Assembly (NCBI GenBank): GCA_905477565.1 | Contig: CAJQGO010000003.1 | Location: 1 to 16,401 of the forward strand | DNA from: an uncultured Planctomycetota bacterium | Lineage (GTDB): Bacteria > Planctomycetota > Planctomycetia > Pirellulales > UBA1268 | Direction of reading: 5' to 3' | Length of the DNA stretch: 16,401 nucleotides | Shown: piece after piece, positions 15,201-16,401 of the stretch | Numbering within the stretch: the first letter of the stretch is position 1 | How the letters are laid out: every line of letters begins with the position of its first letter | Notes under the pieces: generated by a model | What the model was told of the DNA's origin: nothing | The model's database searches: none | Seen by the model: the letters and a program-made list of their open reading frames with translations, nothing else | Translations under genes and position numbers: made by a program

Positions 15201-15676
15201 GCGTAATTACTCAAATAGAGTTGGTCGTATTTTCCGTCTGATGAGAAAAGATTGACACAAAGGAGAATGCTCGGTGATTTCTTTTTGGTAATTACACCCT
15301 GACGCTTTACCTCAACAGGAAGTTTTGCTTCTGCAATAGCCACACGATTTTGCGTGAGCACCTGAGCAAGATCGATATCAGTCCCAAGCTTAAAAGTGAC
15401 GTCAATAACAGCTTGTCCATCACCAGTGCTTTTTGATGAGATGAACAGCATTTCTTCAACGCCGTTAACTTCCTGCTCAATAGGAGTCGTCACAGTGTCA
15501 GCAACGACTTGGGCAGAGGCACCTGGATACACGGTTTGAATGGAAATCGTTGGTGGCACGACGTCTGGATATTGACCTACAGGAAGTCCTGTTGCAGCAA
15601 TACCACCAACGATGACAATCACAAGTGAAAGTACCGTTGCAAAGACCGGCCTGTTAATAAAGAACTGGCTGATCAC
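12278..15676 (-). CDS. RND efflux pump, HAE1 family inner-membrane transporter, with extra membrane segments
   Basis: This 1132-residue proton-driven exporter of the AcrB/MexB type works as a trimer with a periplasmic adaptor and an outer-membrane channel. The start is GTG at 15676, overlapping the adaptor stop by four bases (GTGA), so the two are translationally coupled. TM1 is at about 10-29, followed by the first porter domain. TM2-TM6 cover about 355-508, with the proton relay pair D420/D421 in GIVVDDAIVVVENVER (AcrB D407/D408). The second half shows KNAILIVEFAKQREADG (AcrB Lys940) and RLRPILMTSLAFILGVVPL. Between TM6 and TM7 there are about 90 residues where AcrB has about 27; this insert holds two extra hydrophobic segments (about 529-546 and 566-592). 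That explains the length above AcrB's 1049. Exported compounds cannot be read from sequence. No outer-membrane factor gene is visible. Confidence 0.96.
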   Translation of the reverse strand: MISQFFINRPVFATVLSLVIVIVGGIAATGLPVGQYPDVVPPTISIQTVYPGASAQVVADTVTTPIEQEVNGVEEMLFISSKSTGDGQAVIDVTFKLGTDIDLAQVLTQNRVAIAEAKLPVEVKRQGVITKKKSPSILLCVNLFSSDGKYDQLYLSNYALIQVKDAIARLDGVGDVSFLGARDYSMRIWLDPDELATRSMTAGDVVRALQEQNIQVPAGRLGQPPATPGIAFQVPLNTTGRLLDPEEFADVIIKTGHESNATKDAPAVGREIVRIRDVGRVELGAKNEDTASSVDGSEAITMAIYQRPGSNAIATAKRVRNEMERLAANFPTGLNYGVLYDTTVFVEESIQEVIKTLFEAVILVFVVVLLFLQNWRATLIPMIAVPVSLIGAFAVMAGLGFSLNNLSLFGLVLAIGIVVDDAIVVVENVERLIRQGLPPREAARQAMREVSGALIAIALVLAAVFVPTAFITGISGEFYRQFAITIAASTVFSAINSLTLSPALAAILFNSHDASDSTSPKHQRNDPLPVIVIGLLFGLMTIWLTEDFVIVWTGLADGSQPVLTIWALRLCIFGIGFVCGSFLAPLFNMLLAGFFKLFNLFFDVTTGVYGVVVGLLLKVGIVMVGVYIALMGLTYFGFNTVPVGFIPEQDKGYLLVNATLPEGASHERTAEVIAELEKIAAKTPGVAHTISVSGYSLLSSVSLSNAGGMFVILDPFASRTVHSEQSSFAIARKLRKDFYRVRDARCVVFNAPPIDGLGNTGGFKLQIRDRTGHGSTELEQTTAGLADALAAQPGLVGLFSSFKANQPQLFINIDRTKAKAAGVSIESIHQTLQVYLGSTYVNDFTAFGRNWQVMAQADAPFRMLPEDIGRLEVRNSDGEMVPLATLLTVEETSGPAVVTRYNLAPSADLSGSTLSGTSSGDAIALVETLAGQPPAGQGLLPRGIDFEWTDLSLQQILAGNTATFVFAMGTLFVFLVLAAQYESWLLPLAVILIVPMCLLAAISGVWIAGSDNNIFTQIGLLVLVGLAAKNAILIVEFAKQREADGLPRTQAVLEAATQRLRPILMTSLAFILGVVPLLIGRGAGAEMRVALGTAVFSGMLGVTVFGIFFTPVFYSVIMWFGRKKDTKTSVVS

Positions 15677-16401
15677 GGTTTCACCACCTCTTGCGCGGTT
15701 GGAGACACGTCAAATTCTTCAAGAGGCTGCACAACACTACCTTCACGAGCTCGTGACATGCCAGAGATGACAATACGATCGTTCTCGCCGAGACCCTCTT
15801 CAATGACGCGAAGCATTCCGTCTGCCGCCGGAACGCTTCGTCCGGTGGTCACAGTTCGATACTCAATTCGATTCGTTTCACCAACAACAGCAACATATTT
15901 ACGACCCTGATCGATGCCGAGGGATCGTTCTGGGACCAGCATTGTGCGTTCTGGTTCAGCAGTTGTCATCTGTACGCGCATGAACATTCCGGGAGTAATT
16001 AGCTCTTCAGGATTGGGCAGCAGGCCACGGCATCGCACAGTTCCAGTTGTCGGTTTTACGCCAATGTCCACAAAGTCAAGAATTCCTTTGTGTAAAAAGA
16101 GTTCTTCCGTTACTAGTCGCGCCGATACGGGAATCTCAAGTTCTTTGATATCCCTCCAGGTGACGGCCTCACCGCCACGTTTTGCGATTGCTCGTTGCCG
16201 AGCCAAGAGGAGTGCACGTTCATCAGTGTCAAAGTACACCTCGATAGGTGATGTGGTGACAACAGTTGTGAGCCGGGTGGCAGAGCTACCAGTTCCTGTA
16301 ACAAGGTCTCCAACATCTACTTCACGCGTGCTTACTCGACCAGTAAGTGGTGAGATGATCTGGCAAAATTCAAGGTCGAGTTCGGCCTGGGCTACAGTTG
16401 C
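15673..16401 (-). CDS. RND efflux periplasmic adaptor (membrane fusion protein), C-terminal part
   Basis: The frame runs open to the window edge, so this is the last 242 codons of a HlyD/AcrA-type adaptor that bridges the RND pump and an outer-membrane channel. The visible N-terminal end reads A-T-V-A-Q-A-E then LDLEFCQIISPLTGRVSTRE, the end of the hairpin and return lipoyl half (family pattern L-x-x-x-x-I-x-A-P-x-x-G-x-V). Next come VDVGDLVTG and PIEVYFDTDERALL, the beginning of the beta-barrel. Beta-barrel and membrane-proximal domains end at EEFDVSPTAQEVVKP. The GTG at 16239 is an internal valine in this frame, not a start. The stop overlaps the pump start by four bases, the usual adaptor-pump operon order. 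Signal peptide and hairpin lie outside the window. Confidence 0.94.
   Translation of the reverse strand, partial: ATVAQAELDLEFCQIISPLTGRVSTREVDVGDLVTGTGSSATRLTTVVTTSPIEVYFDTDERALLLARQRAIAKRGGEAVTWRDIKELEIPVSARLVTEELFLHKGILDFVDIGVKPTTGTVRCRGLLPNPEELITPGMFMRVQMTTAEPERTMLVPERSLGIDQGRKYVAVVGETNRIEYRTVTTGRSVPAADGMLRVIEEGLGENDRIVISGMSRAREGSVVQPLEEFDVSPTAQEVVKP

Noticed and set aside
16237..16239. GTG as the start of the periplasmic adaptor
   Set aside because: The frame continues to the window edge with clear adaptor sequence (LDLEFCQI, SPLTGRVS), so this valine is internal.
1..16401. tRNA, rRNA, CRISPR array, insertion sequence or phage genes
   Set aside because: None was recognised on either strand; nearly all of the window is filled by ordinary protein genes.

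Overview
The window looks like an ordinary stretch of chromosome from a free-living Gram-negative bacterium, most likely a member of the Planctomycetota. This is an inference. It rests on a secreted PQQ-type beta-propeller protein opening with the D-W-P-T-F-R-G pattern common in that phylum, an EboB-like TatD hydrolase, a FeoB with a divergent G4 motif, an RND pump with extra membrane helices, and a base composition that looks near-balanced by eye. No rRNA, tRNA, CRISPR array, insertion sequence or phage gene was seen.

Layout. Positions 1-942 (+) hold the C-terminal 313 codons of GroEL, followed by a strong rho-independent terminator (972-1026). Positions 1085-2215 (+) hold a two-gene unit: a 103-residue helical protein of unknown function and an EboB-type TatD metal-dependent hydrolase. 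Positions 2219-2719 (-) hold a GNAT acetyltransferase. Positions 2849-5294 (-) hold a ferrous iron uptake unit: feoA, feoB and a very short third gene (2849-3022, 57 residues). The third gene encodes a single-span membrane peptide starting two bases after the feoB stop. A 176-base divergent region then leads to bioD (5471-6184, +), dethiobiotin synthetase.

Positions 6193-9578 (-) hold a GalT-family nucleotidyl transferase followed by a GH57 alpha-glucan hydrolase/glucanotransferase. The pairing suggests alpha-glucan or sugar-phosphate metabolism. Divergent to it, 9751-10713 (+) hold a three-cysteine AhpC peroxiredoxin and a small DgkA-type lipid kinase. A secreted PQQ-repeat beta-propeller protein follows on the minus strand (10720-12009). 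After a 268-base non-coding stretch with several inverted repeats comes an RND efflux pair read leftward: a periplasmic adaptor (15673-16401, cut by the window edge) overlapping an HAE1-type pump (12278-15676) by four bases.

Most genes are housekeeping or common accessory functions. The least explained items are the 103-residue protein beside EboB with no other ebo genes in view, the FeoB-linked mini-protein, the FeoB G4 substitution, and the extra helices in the pump.
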